A stretch of 64,000 nucleotides of DNA from an uncultured Flammeovirgaceae bacterium (GCA_937883755.1 CAKZYA010000015.1:1-64000), one strand, 5' to 3'. Counted from the first letter of the stretch, positions 1 through 10,360 are shown. Notes: generated by a model not told the origin, from the sequence alone. Numbers and translations are program-made.

Positions 1-1099
1 ACTTGATCGTTTCGGGCTTACTTTTACCTAAGTATTCATTAGGGTGCCCAATCCGGCCGTCCATCGCGCACATTAACTCACACAGTTGCTTAATGTGCCG
101 CAGTTGAGAACCACCGCCTGTGATAACAATCCCTCCGGCCAGACGATCTTCGTAACCAGAAGAGATTACTTCAGCGTGAACTAGTTCAAATATTTCTTGC
201 ACCCGAGCCTCGATAATGTAAGCCAAATTTTTCACTGAGATTTCCCGGGGTGGACGATCGCGCAATCCCCGAATTGATACAATCTCATTAATGTTAGCTT
301 CCTCAGCAATGGCTCGCCCAAACTTCACTTTCAGCAACTCCGCCTGCTCATGTAACACTGAACAGCCTTGCTTAATATCCGAAGTAATAATATTTCCCCC
401 AAACGGAATAACCGCTGTATGCCGGATAATACCATCGTGGAAAATTGCAATGTCGGTAGTTCCACCACCAATGTCTACCAAGCAAACTCCTGCTTGCTTT
501 TCTTCTTCGCTAAGCACGGCTAAGCTAGAAGCTAAGGGTTCTAAAATGAGATTATCAATCTCTAAACCTGCTTTACGCACACACTTATTAACATTGTTGA
601 TCGCGTTAGTTTGAGCCGTGATAATATGGAAGTCCGCTTCTAGTTTCACCCCTAGCATCCCTACAGGATCCACAATACCTTCCTCGTAATCAACAATATA
701 ATGTTGAGGCATCACATGAATGATCTCGCTACCGGGTGGGGTCACGATTCGATACATATCCTGAGTCAGCCGCTCTACGTCTTCTACGGTAATTTCCTCA
801 TCAGCAGAATTACGGGTGATGCCGCCGTGGTGAACCGAGCTACGAATATGTTGCCCGGCAATTCCGACATTGACGACATTAATTTCTACCCCCGACTGTT
901 CTTCGGCTTGCCGAACCGCCTGTTGGATAGCCTGCACGGTTTTGTCAATATTACTGACAATCCCACGAATTACCCCGTCAGACACAGCCTTCCCCATGCC
1001 CATCACCTCAAGTTTACCGTACTCGTTCTTCCGGCCTACAATGACGCAAATTTTAGTAGTACCGATATCTAGTCCAACTACCGGTTGTTCGTTGTACAT
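1..1099 (-). CDS. ftsA: Cell division protein FtsA (partial, 3' end beyond the window)
   Basis: Actin-like ATPase that tethers FtsZ filaments to the membrane at the division site. I translated it from the ATG at 1099-1097; 366 codons are present and the reading frame runs open off the left edge, so the C-terminal part is missing. Visible motifs are the first phosphate loop VVGLDIGTTKICVIVG near the N-terminus, the second phosphate loop VDIGGGTTDIAIF in the middle and the adenosine motif GGIVITGGGSQL towards the end of the visible part. It starts 11 bp after the ftsQ stop, as expected for the end of a dcw cluster, with ftsZ presumably just outside the window. The family assignment is secure; only the C-terminus is unseen. 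Confidence 0.95.
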   Translation of the reverse strand, partial: MYNEQPVVGLDIGTTKICVIVGRKNEYGKLEVMGMGKAVSDGVIRGIVSNIDKTVQAIQQAVRQAEEQSGVEINVVNVGIAGQHIRSSVHHGGITRNSADEEITVEDVERLTQDMYRIVTPPGSEIIHVMPQHYIVDYEEGIVDPVGMLGVKLEADFHIITAQTNAINNVNKCVRKAGLEIDNLILEPLASSLAVLSEEEKQAGVCLVDIGGGTTDIAIFHDGIIRHTAVIPFGGNIITSDIKQGCSVLHEQAELLKVKFGRAIAEEANINEIVSIRGLRDRPPREISVKNLAYIIEARVQEIFELVHAEVISSGYEDRLAGGIVITGGGSQLRHIKQLCELMCAMDGRIGHPNEYLGKSKPETIK

Positions 1100-1110
1100 A
1101 GTTTTACTGG

Positions 1111-1863
1111 TTAGTCACAAACAATTTGATTTTCATAGGTCAGGTTGACCCAATTATAATGATTCCATCCCTTTCGGGGTAGAATTTGCTGATAAAATAG
1201 TTCTAGCTTATCAAATTTTTCGGAAATCTGGGTAGGCTTGCCAAATTTAATGGTTTGCTTACCTACTTGCGGATATAAAGTTACCTCTCCGGCCTTATCT
1301 ATCTCCATCTGAGCAATCTGTGCTCGCCAGAAATCGTCTTGCTCGATATGTTGTGCCAAGGACAGAAACTGTTTTCCGAGGCTATCTTGCTCCCAATCTT
1401 TTTGAATTAATTTTGGGATGAGGTCGCCGCTGACCAGCATTACCCGGGCGGTATGTTGCTTAGAAAGAGGTAACAGTTTACCAGTTGCACTGACGTAAGC
1501 ATCGGGTAATGTAGCATGTACCACCCGAGCGATCGGACGACTCTGCTGGATGGCTACGTGTATCTTTCCTTCCAAATCGTAGTGGATATTGGCATGCTTT
1601 ACGTAAGGATTACCCTGTACCTTTAACTCCAGTTGCTTAAGCTCCAGAGCCATTAGTGGTAAGCCAATAATAGATGCTTCACTTTGTTTTAGTAAATTTC
1701 GTATTTCTCTTTCGCTTATAAAGGCCTCAGCCCCATCGTGTTTAATAGCAATGTCTATTTGCGTACATACTCGTTGCTGCCGACGGTACTCCGTAGCTCC
1801 TACGGCTGCTACTAAGAAAGTAAGCATAACAAGTATGTATATTGGTCTCTTTAGACGTTTCAT
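1111..1863 (-). CDS. ftsQ: Cell division protein FtsQ/DivIB
   Basis: Bitopic divisome protein of 250 aa that links early and late division proteins. It has a short basic cytoplasmic tail (MKRLKR), one membrane helix at about residues 8-24, then a POTRA-like region from about residue 32 to 105 and a periplasmic beta domain. Sequence conservation of this family is low, so the call rests strongly on position between murG and ftsA. Its ATG overlaps the murG stop by 4 bp, implying coupled translation. In most Bacteroidetes murC sits between murG and ftsQ; here there is no room for it. Confidence 0.88.
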   Translation of the reverse strand: MKRLKRPIYILVMLTFLVAAVGATEYRRQQRVCTQIDIAIKHDGAEAFISEREIRNLLKQSEASIIGLPLMALELKQLELKVQGNPYVKHANIHYDLEGKIHVAIQQSRPIARVVHATLPDAYVSATGKLLPLSKQHTARVMLVSGDLIPKLIQKDWEQDSLGKQFLSLAQHIEQDDFWRAQIAQMEIDKAGEVTLYPQVGKQTIKFGKPTQISEKFDKLELFYQQILPRKGWNHYNWVNLTYENQIVCD

Positions 1864-2996
1864 TGCTTTTCCTCAATTAAGTTTACTACCTCCTGGGCAA
1901 TATGCTCCGCCGCCTCAGGCCGTGCCCACTGCTGAATATTTTTCTGCAACTGCCGCTGCTGATCTTCGTTAGCTAGTAGTTCCAGTGTACGTTCTATAAG
2001 TAATGTGGGAGCCTCGGTGTCGGTAACCATCTTAGCTGCCTGAACCCGTACCAATGCTTCGGCATTTTTTCGCTGGTGATCTTCTGCCACGTTGGGGGAG
2101 GGCACGAAGATAACGGGTTTTTGTACTAATGCCAACTCTGAAATTGACAATGCTCCAGCCCGAGAAATTACCACATCCGCTACCGAGTAAGCTAAGTCCA
2201 TGCGACTTAAAAACTCCCATAAATGAATACCCTCGTGGTTAGGAGTTACCTCTAATTGTTGCTTCATCTGAGGGTAGTAATACTTCCCACTTTGCCAAAT
2301 AACCTGAACCTCAGCATCTACCAGTTTTTGCACATTGTTGATCACACTCTCGTTCAGCGTTTTAGCCCCCAAGCTTCCGCCGATCACCAGCAAAGTTTTC
2401 TTCTGAGGATCGAGACCAAAATATTCTAAGGCTTCTTTCCGGTTTTTATCTAGCCCCTGATGAGCAAGCTCCACAATTTCTTTTCGGATAGGATTTCCGG
2501 TGAAAACTAGTTTATCAGATGGAAAGAATTTTTCCATACCGGGGTGGGCCACACAAATTTTATCTACCTGATTTGCCAGCATTTTATTAGTCAGCCCTGC
2601 GTAAGAATTTTGTTCTTGAAGTAGTGATGGAATCCGGCGTATACTGGCGACATATACCAATGGACCACTAGCATACCCCCCTACTCCAACAGCGGCCTGT
2701 GGTTTAAACTTGTTAATGATTTTATGAGCCTTCCATGAACTAGAGACAATCTTAGCCGGAAACGCCAGGTTATCGACCGTTAGCTTACGTTGCAGCCCAC
2801 TAATCCATAACCCCTCAATGGGATAACCTGCCTCGGGTACTTTCTGCATTTCCATTCGGCCTTCGGCTCCTACAAATAGAATATCAGTATCCGGGTGATT
2901 AGATTTTAAGGCATTGGCAATAGCAATGGCTGGGTAGATATGCCCACCGGTTCCCCCGCCGCTAATAATCACTCGATATGGTTTTTTCTCTGCCAA
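1860..2996 (-). CDS. murG: UDP-N-acetylglucosamine transferase MurG
   Basis: Membrane-associated glycosyltransferase that adds GlcNAc to lipid I to make lipid II. The N-terminal domain has the GGTGGHIYPAIAIANAL loop, and the C-terminal domain holds the UDP-GlcNAc site with GGSLGAKTLN and SRAGALSISEL. Length 378 aa is normal. The only workable start is a TTG at 2996, six bases after the ftsW stop; no ATG lies upstream in frame before that stop. It overlaps ftsQ by 4 bp. The tight packing to ftsW and ftsQ indicates one operon. Confidence 0.95.
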   Translation of the reverse strand: MAEKKPYRVIISGGGTGGHIYPAIAIANALKSNHPDTDILFVGAEGRMEMQKVPEAGYPIEGLWISGLQRKLTVDNLAFPAKIVSSSWKAHKIINKFKPQAAVGVGGYASGPLVYVASIRRIPSLLQEQNSYAGLTNKMLANQVDKICVAHPGMEKFFPSDKLVFTGNPIRKEIVELAHQGLDKNRKEALEYFGLDPQKKTLLVIGGSLGAKTLNESVINNVQKLVDAEVQVIWQSGKYYYPQMKQQLEVTPNHEGIHLWEFLSRMDLAYSVADVVISRAGALSISELALVQKPVIFVPSPNVAEDHQRKNAEALVRVQAAKMVTDTEAPTLLIERTLELLANEDQQRQLQKNIQQWARPEAAEHIAQEVVNLIEEKQ

Positions 2997-3001
2997 TATT
3001 C

Positions 3002-4123
3002 TTATGCTGCCACCTCTTGGCGGTCGAACTCTTTAGTTGTACTTAAAATAATCCCGATGGCAATGCTAGTAAAAAGCAACGAGGTTCCTCCCATACTCAC
3101 CAAAGGCAAAGGCAACCCAGTAACCGGAAGTAACCCTACGGCCACTGCCATATTAATCATAGCTTGAATGGCAATAGCAAAGCTCAGTCCCGCTGAAAGT
3201 AGCCCGCCAAATGCCCGTTCGCTACGAGATACTGCTCGCATACCTCGGTACAGTAATACGAGAAACAGCAGCACAACTCCTACTCCACCAATTACTCCGT
3301 ACTCTTCTATAATGATAGCGTAGATAAAGTCGGCGTACGACAGGGGCAAAATGTTACGTTGCTCACTTTTCCCAATGCCTTTGCCCGATACTCCGCCCGT
3401 AGCAATAGCAATGTAAGCCTGCTGATTCTGAAAGGTTACCTGCTCTTCACTCATAAAAGAATCGATCCGGCTCATAGCAGTTTCGCCTCGCTGCCCCCAA
3501 CTCATAGCGGCGTATCCTAGTAAACCTCCAGCGATTACCAGCATCGCCAAATGTTTAATCGGAACTCGCCCGATATACATCAGCAATAAGCAGGTAAAAA
3601 ATAGCATAGCTGCTGAGGAAATATCGGTCATGGCAATAATTCCACAGATCGTTCCACACCATAGCATCACTGGCAACACAGTGCGGGTAAAATCATGTAC
3701 TACTTGCTGGCGACGAGAGAGCATTCCAGCTAGATGGGTAATCAATGCCAGCTTTGCTAAGTCAGAAGGTTGAAAGGTCTGATTGATGACAGGTAATGTA
3801 ATCCAGCGAGAGGCTTCGTTAATGGTTGCTCCAAACTTCCAGGTGTAGAGTAGTAATGGAATGGATAGCAGCAATAAGAACGTAGATAGCCGAGCAAAAT
3901 ATTGGTAGTTAATCTTATGAACGAACCACATGGCTCCCAGACTTAGCACCAGCAAAATAACGTGTTTAAAAAGATAATACTCCGTGTCGCCTCCGCGCTC
4001 GCGATACGCCAATGAACTGGACGTACTGTATACAACCAGCACTCCGATGGCTGACAGAGAAAGAACCACTAGCCAGATAATAGCATCCCCTTCTAAATAT
4101 CGTTTAGCCCAACTGCGTACCAT
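3002..4123 (-). CDS. ftsW: Lipid II polymerase FtsW
   Basis: SEDS-family peptidoglycan glycosyltransferase of the divisome. At 373 aa, it has about ten hydrophobic segments and the conserved LPLPLVSMGGTS element near residues 338-350, plus the EEYGVIGG segment near 270. The ATG at 4123 lies 2 bp after the mraY stop, with no room for murD, which is usually encoded between these two genes in Bacteroidetes. It is followed by murG after 5 bp. FtsW rather than RodA is favoured by its place in the dcw cluster. Confidence 0.94.
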   Translation of the reverse strand: MVRSWAKRYLEGDAIIWLVVLSLSAIGVLVVYSTSSSLAYRERGGDTEYYLFKHVILLVLSLGAMWFVHKINYQYFARLSTFLLLLSIPLLLYTWKFGATINEASRWITLPVINQTFQPSDLAKLALITHLAGMLSRRQQVVHDFTRTVLPVMLWCGTICGIIAMTDISSAAMLFFTCLLLMYIGRVPIKHLAMLVIAGGLLGYAAMSWGQRGETAMSRIDSFMSEEQVTFQNQQAYIAIATGGVSGKGIGKSEQRNILPLSYADFIYAIIIEEYGVIGGVGVVLLFLVLLYRGMRAVSRSERAFGGLLSAGLSFAIAIQAMINMAVAVGLLPVTGLPLPLVSMGGTSLLFTSIAIGIILSTTKEFDRQEVAA

Positions 4124-4125
4124 CG

Positions 4126-5379
4126 TTAGCGAATTTTAAGGGTTACTAATGAGAAAATAGCCAGCATAATTCCGACCAGCCAAAAACGGCTTACGATTTT
4201 TGCTTCGTGCAGATTTTTCTTCTGAAAGTGGTGATGCAGCGGTGCCATCGCGAAGATACGTCGCCCGGTACCGTACTTTCTCTTGGTATATTTGAAATAA
4301 GATACCTGGAGCATCACCGAAAGGGTTTCAATCAAAAAAATACCACAAATTAGCGGCAGCAACATTTCTTTTCGAACCGCTAAAGCCATTACCGCAATGA
4401 TTCCTCCGATAGATAGGCTTCCGGTATCGCCCATGAATACCTGAGCCGGGAAAGCATTATACCACAAGAATCCGATACAAGCTCCCACAAAAGCAGTAGC
4501 GAAAATTACTAGCTCGCCCAAGTCAGGGATATACATGATATTGAGATACTGAGAAAAGAGCAGGTTACCCGATACGTAGGCAAAGATTGCCATGGTTAAA
4601 CCAATAGTAGCCGAAGTTCCTGCTGCAAGTCCATCTAACCCGTCGGTGATATTAGCACCATTGGAAACTGCCGTGACAATAAAAATGACAATGGCTACGT
4701 ATACAACCCAAGTCCAGGCATCAGGTAGCTCAACCAAACCGAAGGTGATAAATGAGAAAAAGTTTTTGTAGTCAGCCTCATTATTTTTGATGAACGGAAT
4801 GGTAGTCTGGGTAGTCTTAACATCTTCGTAAGATCCTGCAGGTAGTTCCTGAAGAGCTTCGCTAACATTAGTCACGCTACTCATCAGTTCTTCATCAAAC
4901 TGCCGCACCCGCACATCTTCGTGGAAGTAAAGTGTCAGTCCTACGATCAGCCCTAAGCCTACCTGCCCTACAATTTTAAATCGTCCGGCTAGCCCTTCTT
5001 TATTCTTCTTAAACGTTTTGATGTAGTCATCAATAAAACCTACGGTTCCCATCCAGACTGTAGCAATCAGCACCAACGCGATATATACATTATCAAGACG
5101 AGCGAACAGCAAAGTAGGAATGACAATCGCACTTAGGATAATGATACCACCCATGGTAGGCGTCCCTTTTTTCTGAAGCTGACCTTCCAGTCCCAAGTCT
5201 CGCACTACTTCACCAATCTGCTTCTTTTGCAAAAACTGAATGAGCCGCTTCCCAAATGTAATGGTGATGAGCAACGAAAGTAACGTAGACATACCTGCCC
5301 GGAACGAGATAAACTGGAATAGTCCCGCCCCTGGTATGTTAAATTCTTGCTCTAAATAATCAAACAGATAATACAGCAT
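4126..5379 (-). CDS. mraY: Phospho-N-acetylmuramoyl-pentapeptide-transferase MraY
   Basis: Integral membrane enzyme that transfers phospho-MurNAc-pentapeptide to undecaprenyl phosphate, giving lipid I. Key motifs are KKGTPTMGG (about residues 70-78), the FIDDYIK aspartates (D117, D118), the [13 protein letters not shown] loop and the C-terminal MAPLHHHFQ loop. It is 417 aa, about 55 residues longer than the E. coli protein. The extra length sits around residues 153-210, a hydrophilic stretch between membrane helices that is known as an insertion in Bacteroidetes MraY. It starts 15 bp after murE and is followed 2 bp later by ftsW. Confidence 0.96.
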   Translation of the reverse strand: MLYYLFDYLEQEFNIPGAGLFQFISFRAGMSTLLSLLITITFGKRLIQFLQKKQIGEVVRDLGLEGQLQKKGTPTMGGIIILSAIVIPTLLFARLDNVYIALVLIATVWMGTVGFIDDYIKTFKKNKEGLAGRFKIVGQVGLGLIVGLTLYFHEDVRVRQFDEELMSSVTNVSEALQELPAGSYEDVKTTQTTIPFIKNNEADYKNFFSFITFGLVELPDAWTWVVYVAIVIFIVTAVSNGANITDGLDGLAAGTSATIGLTMAIFAYVSGNLLFSQYLNIMYIPDLGELVIFATAFVGACIGFLWYNAFPAQVFMGDTGSLSIGGIIAVMALAVRKEMLLPLICGIFLIETLSVMLQVSYFKYTKRKYGTGRRIFAMAPLHHHFQKKNLHEAKIVSRFWLVGIMLAIFSLVTLKIR

Positions 5380-5394
5380 AATTATCGCTTGGTG

Positions 5395-6876
5395 CTAACG
5401 CTCACGTAGCTGATGGAAAATTTCGGTTAGTACTTGTTTATCGTCAAAGTCATGCTTCACGCCTTGTATCTCCTGATAGGTCTCATGCCCTTTACCCGCC
5501 ACTAAAATTATGTCACCACTTTCAGCCATCATACTGGCGGTTTTTATGGCTTCTTTTCGGTTAGTAATAGCAATTACTTTTTTGTAATGCGAAGCAGGTA
5601 CCCCAGTTTGCATATCTTGGATAATTGTTTCCGGATCTTCACTACGTGGATTATCCGAAGTCAGAATTACTTTATCGCTTAATGCGGTAGCAATAGCCGC
5701 CATCTTGGGTCGTTTGGCTTTGTCACGGTCACCCCCGCAGCCCACTACGCAAATCACAGTCTCGTTTTTAGTACGAACATTCTGAATGGTCTTCAGCACG
5801 TTTTCTAGAGCATCAGGCGTATGGGCGTAATCTACGATCGCAGTCACTCCGTCGGCGGAATGTACTTGCTCGAACCGCCCACTGGCCGGCTGCACTCCCG
5901 ACAGTTGGGTTAATACTTCCTCGGATTCTTCTCCCAGTAGCACTGCCGTTCCGAAAGTCGCTAGCAAGTTGTAGGCATTAAAATCTCCAATAAGCGGAAA
6001 CCACACCGACTGTGCCGCAATGGTATCACCACTGATCTCCAGTTCTAGACCTTGCAATGAGTTGGTCAGTACCTTGGCCTTGAAATCGCTCACTCCCTTG
6101 AGGGAAAAAGTTTTTACAGAGGAAACAGTATTCTGCACCATAATCTTCCCGCGCTTATCATCAGTATTCACTAAAGCGAAGCTAGACTTGGGTAGATCAT
6201 CAAACAGCTTCTTCTTAGCTTTGATGTATTCTTCAAATGTTTTGTGATAGTCCAGATGATCGTGGGAGATATTGGTAAAGATTGCCCCAGCTACTTTTAA
6301 CCCCGCCATCCGGTGCTGCACAATTGCGTGGGAGCTAGCTTCCATAAAAGCGTGGGTGCAACCCTGCTTCACCATATCCGCCAACAAAGCATTGAGTTGC
6401 ACTGCGTCGGGCGTAGTATGGGTAGACGGAATAATAGCGTTGTTGATTTTATTATTTACCGTAGATAGCAACCCAGTCTGATAACCCAACCGCATAAATA
6501 GCTGATGTAGTAACGTTACTACGGTAGTTTTTCCATTGGTTCCGGTAACCGCTACTAGCTTTAATTTCGCGGATGGATTGTCAAAAAAGTTAGCTACCAT
6601 CTGCCCCAGTGCTTGAGCACTGTTTGCTACCTCTACGTAGGTTACCCCAGCTTGTCTTTCATCCGGCATATGCTCGCACACTACTGAAGTAGCTCCTTTT
6701 TCAACCGCTACCTGAATATACTGATGTCCGTCTACCTGTGTACCTGATACCGCTACAAACACACTGCCTTCTTCTACCTTACGGGAGTCAAAGTGAACGG
6801 CATTCACCGATAAGTCAGTAGAACCTTCTACCGCCTTCAGCGAAACTCCGTACAGTATTTCTTTGAGTGTTTTCAT
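5395..6876 (-). CDS. murE: UDP-MurNAc-tripeptide synthetase MurE (meso-diaminopimelate adding)
   Basis: Cytosolic Mur ligase, 493 aa, adding the third residue of the stem peptide. The ATP loop TGTNGKTT is at residues 111-118. The motif DNPR at 408-411 is the hallmark of the meso-DAP-specific enzymes, so the peptidoglycan is predicted to be DAP type. The ligase C-terminal domain with VVGCGGDRDKAKRP is present. Starts 60 bp after the ftsI stop with an ATG. It is the only Mur ligase in this cluster. Confidence 0.96.
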   Translation of the reverse strand: MKTLKEILYGVSLKAVEGSTDLSVNAVHFDSRKVEEGSVFVAVSGTQVDGHQYIQVAVEKGATSVVCEHMPDERQAGVTYVEVANSAQALGQMVANFFDNPSAKLKLVAVTGTNGKTTVVTLLHQLFMRLGYQTGLLSTVNNKINNAIIPSTHTTPDAVQLNALLADMVKQGCTHAFMEASSHAIVQHRMAGLKVAGAIFTNISHDHLDYHKTFEEYIKAKKKLFDDLPKSSFALVNTDDKRGKIMVQNTVSSVKTFSLKGVSDFKAKVLTNSLQGLELEISGDTIAAQSVWFPLIGDFNAYNLLATFGTAVLLGEESEEVLTQLSGVQPASGRFEQVHSADGVTAIVDYAHTPDALENVLKTIQNVRTKNETVICVVGCGGDRDKAKRPKMAAIATALSDKVILTSDNPRSEDPETIIQDMQTGVPASHYKKVIAITNRKEAIKTASMMAESGDIILVAGKGHETYQEIQGVKHDFDDKQVLTEIFHQLRER

Positions 6877-6936
6877 TTTTTATTTTGTTTGGGCTGCTAT
6901 ACGCTCTGTTCGGGCGTATTGCGATACGTCCTTACC

Positions 6937-9027
6937 CTATCCTAGCTCTAGCCACACTTTATTTCCTTTTTTTAGTGAGGCATTGGGCTCAAGTGATTGT
7001 TTGGTTACCCGTCCAGTTCCCTGATATTCTACTTGTAAACCTTGTCGTTCTAGCAGGTATAGGGCATCACGCAAAGTCATTCCTTGCACGTTAGGCATTT
7101 GGTTTTCTTTTACGGCTTCTTCTTTCCACCGAATTTTTTGATTGATCGGCTGAGCCCGCAACCACTCGTTCATATCCTCATCAGCGTGTTGATCAATTTG
7201 TAGGGCAGCGCATATCTTTTGTAGGTCGTCACCGTAGCCTGCTTGAATGACTGGATACGTTCCTGCCTCTCGGGCAAACTGGGGCGATAACGGTTGGTGC
7301 AGTGATAAATCAGTCGCGTAGATTTTATCAGCAATATCTTTAAATACCGGAGCAGCCACATCACTACCGTATTGCTGGTAGCCCTTGGGATGATTGATGA
7401 CAATGATACAACTGTACTTAGGGCGATCAGCCGGAAAATATCCCGCAAAGGACGTATAATAATTACTGGTATATTCTCCGTTTACTAAGATTTTAGCCGT
7501 CCCGGTTTTCCCAGCTACGCGATAGTACTCATTCCGAATATTATTGGCAGTGCCTTCTTCTACTACACTTTCCAGTAAGGTTTTTACTTTACGTAAAGTG
7601 ACAGGTGAACAAATCTGATCTCGCAGCACCGCTGATTGAAACGATTGCTCTTCTTCACCTATTTCAGTCACTTTTTTTACCAGAATAGGTTGAATAAGCT
7701 TACCATCGTTTGCCACTGCATTGTATACACTTAAGGTTTGTAACGGAGTAAGCTTAAGTCCGTAGCCAATTGACATCCAAGGTAAAGTGACACCACTCCA
7801 GTTTTTATTGTTTGGATTAGGAATATACGGATGACCTTCCCCAGCTAGTTGAAATCCCAATGGTTCCGTCAGTCCCATTTTCTGTAAGTACTCTATATAT
7901 CGATTCGGCTTCATACCGAAGTAGCGGTCTACCCAGCGGGAAATCGCAATATTCGATGATTTAGCAAAAGCTTCTTCCAGGTTAACCGTTCCAAAACCAC
8001 CTCGTTTATAATCCCGCATAGTACGGTCATAAAAGCGATGTAAACCATCGCCCGTGGCAATAGTATCTTCCAGTTGCAAATTGGCCTCTTCTATTAGAGC
8101 AATTACTGAAGGCAGTTTAAAAGTAGAACCAGGTTCGGTTAATCCACCGACGGCGTAATTATAAATTTCCGCGTACTTGCCGTCCTTGCGTTTCGTGAGG
8201 TTAGATATGGCCTTAATTTCTCCGGTTTGTACTTCCATGACTACTGCACAACCGTACTCAGCATCGTGTTCGTACAGCGCATTAAGCAACGAAGCCTGAG
8301 TTACATCCTGAAGATTAATATCGATAGTAGTCTCAATATTCAGTCCGTTGACAGGCTTTATCTCCGAGCCATCGTAGACTGGCTTCCAGTGATTGCCTTG
8401 CATTTTCTGGAATAGCCCTTGTCCATTCTGCCCACTTAAAAATTTGTTAAAACTATATTCTAACCCCGCACCTTCTCCTTGAGCATTAACGAAACCGACC
8501 GTTCGCGCTCCCAGAAAACCGAAAGGTTTGTAACGTTGCTGCACTGGCTCGAAAATTATTCCACCTCGGTAGCGTCCCTCCCGAAAGATAGGCCACTGGG
8601 CTAATTTTTCTTTTTCCAGATGATTGATTTTCTTTCTACCCAATCGTAAGTAACGCCTTCCGTTTCTCCGGGCTTGGGTAATTTTCCGCTCGTAACTTGC
8701 GGCGGAAGAACCAAAGTAATTGGCTAGCTTCACACTTAGTGCCCGGATATTTTTTCGGAACAATGTATCATGGGCTACTTTAGGATCAAACGCTACACGA
8801 TAGTAGGGCAGCGATGTTGCCAGCAAACTTCCATCGTCAGCGTAAATATTGCCTCGGGTAGCAGGTACTGCCCGATACTGCACCGTCACTTGCTTAGATA
8901 GCTCCCGCCAGCGTTCACCTTCTTCGGATTGCAGTATCGAGATTCGATAGACTAACAACCCTGCCACTACCAGGATTGCCAGAAAAGCAATGCGTACCCG
9001 CAGTAATATGGAGTTTTTAATATTCAC
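6937..9027 (-). CDS. ftsI: Peptidoglycan D,D-transpeptidase FtsI (PBP3) with PASTA domain
   Basis: Class B penicillin-binding protein of the septum, 696 aa. It has one N-terminal membrane helix (about residues 8-27), a dimerisation domain, and a transpeptidase domain with STFK at 301-304 (catalytic Ser301), SSN at 357-359 and KTG at 507-509. A single PASTA domain occupies the last 65 or so residues (PNVQGMTLRDALYLLERQG onwards). The start is a GTG at 9027 inside a GTGA overlap with the ftsL stop, so translation is probably coupled. In line with the family, it should work with FtsW. Confidence 0.95.
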   Translation of the reverse strand: MNIKNSILLRVRIAFLAILVVAGLLVYRISILQSEEGERWRELSKQVTVQYRAVPATRGNIYADDGSLLATSLPYYRVAFDPKVAHDTLFRKNIRALSVKLANYFGSSAASYERKITQARRNGRRYLRLGRKKINHLEKEKLAQWPIFREGRYRGGIIFEPVQQRYKPFGFLGARTVGFVNAQGEGAGLEYSFNKFLSGQNGQGLFQKMQGNHWKPVYDGSEIKPVNGLNIETTIDINLQDVTQASLLNALYEHDAEYGCAVVMEVQTGEIKAISNLTKRKDGKYAEIYNYAVGGLTEPGSTFKLPSVIALIEEANLQLEDTIATGDGLHRFYDRTMRDYKRGGFGTVNLEEAFAKSSNIAISRWVDRYFGMKPNRYIEYLQKMGLTEPLGFQLAGEGHPYIPNPNNKNWSGVTLPWMSIGYGLKLTPLQTLSVYNAVANDGKLIQPILVKKVTEIGEEEQSFQSAVLRDQICSPVTLRKVKTLLESVVEEGTANNIRNEYYRVAGKTGTAKILVNGEYTSNYYTSFAGYFPADRPKYSCIIVINHPKGYQQYGSDVAAPVFKDIADKIYATDLSLHQPLSPQFAREAGTYPVIQAGYGDDLQKICAALQIDQHADEDMNEWLRAQPINQKIRWKEEAVKENQMPNVQGMTLRDALYLLERQGLQVEYQGTGRVTKQSLEPNASLKKGNKVWLELG

Positions 9028-9449
9028 GGCTTAGTAACAATAATCTTATAAGGTGGCGTATCACTCTCCATCAACCCCAAACGTTCCACTCGTTTAGCTA
9101 CTTCTGACTGCTTACTTTCTAGCATATAGTCAGCTTTCAGAGTAGTATAGTTAGCGCGTAAGTCTTCTACCTCCCGCTCCAGTTGATTGCGCTTTCGAAC
9201 CATGCGCTCAGCGTAGTGATTGTTACCAATGTAAAACAACCCAATAATTGTGAAGTACAGAATATAAGGAGCGAGGCGTACCGGAAGCCCCCGCTCAAAG
9301 GAAGTGTCAATACGAACCGCATCTTCCATACGGGAAAACAAACTACGACTGGATGAGGCATCCGACTTCGATACTTTTCGCATCCGATTTCGGGATGCTT
9401 TTCCCGATTTCTTTCTAGTTTGGTATTTGTTCTTTACGGCAGTCTTCAT
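9024..9449 (-). CDS. ftsL: FtsL-like cell division protein
   Basis: Small bitopic divisome protein, 141 aa. The first 60 residues are basic and cytoplasmic, a hydrophobic helix spans about residues 62-77 (LAPYILYFTIIGLFYIGN), and an acidic and basic coiled-coil stretch follows (YAERMVRKRNQLEREVEDL). FtsL proteins share little sequence; the layout and the position between rsmH and ftsI make the call. ATG at 9449 lies 11 bp after the rsmH stop, and its stop overlaps the ftsI GTG by 4 bp. Confidence 0.82.
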   Translation of the reverse strand: MKTAVKNKYQTRKKSGKASRNRMRKVSKSDASSSRSLFSRMEDAVRIDTSFERGLPVRLAPYILYFTIIGLFYIGNNHYAERMVRKRNQLEREVEDLRANYTTLKADYMLESKQSEVAKRVERLGLMESDTPPYKIIVTKP

Positions 9450-9460
9450 AGCCTCCTGTT

Positions 9461-10360
9461 TTAGCTTAGTATTCGTTCGGCAACTCGTAGTTTAGCACTT
9501 CGGGCTCGGTTATTATCAGCAACTTCTTTCGATGAAGGGACAATCGGCTTTCGGGTAATCGGCTGGAAGGGTCGCTGAATATTTCCGTAGAAATCTTGCT
9601 GCACCTCCCCTGACAAATTACCTTTAGTCATCAAATTCTTAACCAATCGATCTTCTAACGAATGGTAGGAAATAATAACGAGCCGCCCCTGAGGCAGTAG
9701 CACCTCAGCACACTGCTCTAGCATCTCTTCTAACACCTTTAGTTCTTCATTCACCTGTATACGTAACGCTTGAAACACCTGGGCGTAGTATTTAAACTCT
9801 CTACCTTTTGGAGCAAAACGGTTTAAAACCTGCTTTAGCACATCTACCGTTTGTAGAGGGGTTCGTACCCGTTCGGCAACAATAGCACCTGCCAGTGACT
9901 TAGCGTTTTTCACTTCGCCGTATTTACCGAGAATCTGGTGAAGGTGCTCTTCGGTATAGGTATTTAAAATATCAGCCGCGGTGACTGAACTTGCCGGGTT
10001 CATCCGCATGTCCAACGGTGCCTCAAAGCGAGTAGAGAATCCCCGATCAGGAATATCAAACTGATGAGAAGAAACTCCCAGGTCAGCCAAAATTCCGTGT
10101 ACTTGTGATGCACCGTACAGCCGAAGATAACGCTTGAGAAATCGGAAGTTTGCAGGAACAAATGTCAGGTTCAAGCCTTCGGTATTTTCAGCTGCTTCTG
10201 GATCTTGATCAAATGCTAACAGCCGCCCCTTTGGACTCAATCGATCTAAGATTGCCCGGCTGTGTCCGCCCCCTCCGAAGGTAAGATCAACGTAAGTGCC
10301 GTCAGGATTCCAGACCAATCCCTCTACGCTTTCTTTAAGCAATACCGGCTGGTGATACAT
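9461..10360 (-). CDS. rsmH: 16S rRNA (cytosine1402-N4)-methyltransferase RsmH (MraW)
   Basis: SAM-dependent methyltransferase modifying C1402 of 16S rRNA. The SAM-binding motif DLTFGGGGHS, the YADLGVSSHQFD-type motif (ILADLGVSSHQFD) and the late YHSLEDR motif are all seen. The frame extends upstream to 10393, but I choose the ATG at 10360 (MYHQPVLLKES), because family members begin with this pattern. With this start the gene overlaps the end of mraZ by 26 bp. The enzyme is then about 299 aa, which fits the family. Confidence 0.94.
   Translation of the reverse strand: MYHQPVLLKESVEGLVWNPDGTYVDLTFGGGGHSRAILDRLSPKGRLLAFDQDPEAAENTEGLNLTFVPANFRFLKRYLRLYGASQVHGILADLGVSSHQFDIPDRGFSTRFEAPLDMRMNPASSVTAADILNTYTEEHLHQILGKYGEVKNAKSLAGAIVAERVRTPLQTVDVLKQVLNRFAPKGREFKYYAQVFQALRIQVNEELKVLEEMLEQCAEVLLPQGRLVIISYHSLEDRLVKNLMTKGNLSGEVQQDFYGNIQRPFQPITRKPIVPSSKEVADNNRARSAKLRVAERILS

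Noticed and set aside
701-1148. Plus-strand reading frames over the ftsA region
   Set aside because: They lie opposite the ftsA frame, which has full family motifs; they are shadows without coding features.
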